Shown here: positions 5,065 to 5,789 of the stretch, piece by piece | How positions within the stretch are numbered: the stretch's first letter is position 1 | Layout: each line of letters opens with the position of its first letter | Origin: Accumulibacter sp036625275 | GTDB taxonomy: Bacteria; Pseudomonadota; Gammaproteobacteria; Burkholderiales; Rhodocyclaceae | DNA: 5,789 nucleotides | Reading direction: 5' to 3' | Assembly (NCBI RefSeq): GCF_036625275.1 | Contig: NZ_JAZKUD010000144.1 | Location: forward strand, 1 to 5,789 | Notes under the pieces: generated by a model | The model's input: the letters and a program-made list of their open reading frames with translations, nothing else | Database searches by the model: none | Told to the model about the DNA's origin: nothing | Translations under genes and position numbers: made by a program

Positions 5065-5556
5065 CGCTGTGACAAGCGGCGCGGTCAGACTCTCTGGCAC
5101 GCCGGCAAGCGTGGTGACCTGTGCGCGTAGCGGTGCGTTGGGCGCCAGTACGCCGTAGTACCGATGCCGATGACGGCGCGGAGGTGGAATCAGCGCCGCC
5201 AAACGCTCGATCAGTTCGCGCGGCGTCAGCATCAAGCTGACGCCGCCGCCGGGACCCGGCTTGACGCTCTCATAGACCAGGTGTTCGGCGTCGATTTCAC
5301 GCAAACGTTCCAGCGCAAAGGCAGGTCGAGCGCAATACCTTAGCAGCCGTTCCAGGCCCTGGCGGTCGGCCGCTTCAATGCGCACGCCGGCGTCGAGCGA
5401 AAAGCCGCCCCCGTGCTCCCAACTCGCCATCGTCTCGGCATCTTCCGGCTCAAGCACACCGCGCCGGGCCAGCGCGCGCAACAGACGGCGGCGGAGCATG
5501 GCCTGCACTCCGTTGAGCAACTTCTGTTCGGGGGCACCGCTTTCGTGAAACGTCGA

Positions 5557-5781
5557 TCAGAAGCTGGTCCGTGGCCCCCGCCACGGCCCGCGCAAGGGTT
5601 CAGCGCGGGCGATTGCCAGCGACGCGGCGCACCAGCCTTCGCAGGCATTGCGACCGGGGCGTCGGCGCCAGAAGTTCAGGAAAGCCTTGCAGCGCGCGTA
5701 GAAGCGGAAGAAACGCAGGACGTTCCGGCGTTCCGCCGGGGTCAGCGCGTGCGCACTGCAGATCAGCTTGTCGTCGCTCAT
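5557..5781 (-). CDS. Small hypothetical protein, possibly partial
   Basis: Seventy-four residues from ATG 5781 to TGA 5559-5557. The codons are strongly biased to G or C at the third position, stronger than in shadow frames, which supports real coding. The product is rich in Arg, Trp and Phe (LRFFRFYARCKAFLNFWRRR, 22-41) with cysteines at 8, 31, 47 and 52. I do not recognise a family. The frame continues upstream to the window edge (Arg-Gly before the Met), and only 8 upstream bases are visible, so the true start could lie outside. The stop is in the same frame as the truncated transposase that follows, so the gene's own 3' end may have been replaced by the IS. Confidence 0.4.
   Translation of the reverse strand: MSDDKLICSAHALTPAERRNVLRFFRFYARCKAFLNFWRRRPGRNACEGWCAASLAIARAEPLRGPWRGPRTSF
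5569..5609. repeat. Two back-to-back hairpins at the right IS junction
   Basis: CCGTGG-CCCCCG-CCACGG (5569-5586) is followed at once by CCCGCGC-AAGGGTTCA-GCGCGGG (5587-5609). Both stems are perfect (6 and 7 bp). They lie near the end of the small hypothetical reading frame and within about 60 bases of the point where copy 2 loses transposase homology. High GC content makes chance stems common, so significance is uncertain. Confidence 0.6.
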
Positions 5782-5789
5782 GCCACGGT

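Larger units (their letters stand above)
4489..5550 (-). mobile_element. IS91-like element, copy 2: 3' two-thirds, 5'-truncated
   Basis: The outer end is the same as in copy 1 (AAAGGATAGGAGA at 4489). The element runs through 182 bases of 3' non-coding DNA and then the transposase C-terminal region. At about 5550 the family-like reading FHESGAPEQKLL is preceded directly by a stop and unrelated sequence, so the zinc-finger and HUH nuclease half is missing. The right boundary is a break placed to within ~20 bases. Both copies therefore keep only the 3' side. Confidence 0.75.
4671..5550 (-). pseudogene. IS91-like transposase, N-terminally truncated and frameshifted (copy 2)
   Basis: About 290 codons remain. 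In order from 5550: FHESGAPEQ, RRRLLRALARRGVLEPEDAE, HGGGFSLDAGVRIEAADR, LLRYCARPAFALERL (tyrosine codon at 5335-5337), LVYESVKPGPGG, LTPRELIERLAALIPPPR, HRHRYYGVLAPNAPLRA, a variable linker with four Thr-Glu pairs, the zinc-ribbon half CPRCGGEMRIIAFITDAW (4902 leftward) and GPPLWE. After QAQPAPDY a 10-bp duplication (4697-4716) shifts frame; the expected ending EFDQRIAW and its TAA (4673-4671) are in another frame. The frame actually open runs on to 4225, antisense to the transglycosylase. The only start in the remaining frame is TTG 5520, without a visible ribosome binding site. The HUH nuclease part is absent, so it should be inactive. Confidence 0.78.

Noticed and set aside
1..5789. tRNA, rRNA, riboswitch or toxin–antitoxin genes
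   Set aside because: No cloverleaf-like CCA-ended stretch, rRNA-like sequence or recognisable small gene pair was found by reading both strands; faint non-coding RNAs cannot be excluded without a covariance search.

Overview
The window is uniformly GC-rich except for about 115 bases at the left edge. It carries 3'-ended remnants of an IS91-like transposase and a TIR–STAND NTPase gene. This mix suits an accessory region of a high-GC proteobacterial chromosome or plasmid; a betaproteobacterium such as an Accumulibacter-type Rhodocyclales member would fit. That placement is inference from composition and gene types, because no rRNA, tRNA or strong taxonomic marker is present.

Layout, left to right. 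Positions 1-118 look like the end of an insertion sequence: the AT-rich tail of a plus-strand transposase and a short terminal segment. It cuts into a minus-strand gene (start 1035) encoding a TIR domain followed by a STAND-type P-loop NTPase, and only the N-terminal part of that protein is left. Positions 1036-1777 hold no gene I recognise, only a 15-bp tandem repeat lying in a short hydrophobic frame. A minus-strand gene at 2638-1778 encodes a membrane-anchored SleB-like cell-wall hydrolase. To its right is a copy of an IS91-like element's 3' end (2706-3180, minus strand).

Positions 3486-4490 hold two plus-strand genes: a 67-residue heavy-metal-associated (HMA) domain protein whose metal site has lost its first cysteine, and a lytic transglycosylase domain protein with an unconvincing N-terminus. 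The second IS91-like copy starts at the last codon of the transglycosylase (4489) and runs to about 5550. It keeps the C-terminal ~290 residues of the transposase. The window ends with a small minus-strand reading frame of unknown function (5781-5557).

The region reads as an island eroded by mobile elements rather than an operon. The two IS91-like ends point the same way, share the same terminus at 2706 and 4489, and share the same 10-bp tandem duplication that shifts the transposase C-terminus out of frame. They therefore descend from one already altered element. The DNA between them, with the HMA and transglycosylase genes, is placed where a passenger mobilised by one-ended rolling-circle transposition would lie. 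Two unrelated peptidoglycan-cleaving enzymes (SleB-like and SLT-type) lie on either side of copy 1. The TIR–STAND gene belongs to a class linked to anti-phage immunity and is probably dead here. I see no convincing complete new system; the best leads are the IS-framed cargo and the interrupted TIR–STAND gene.
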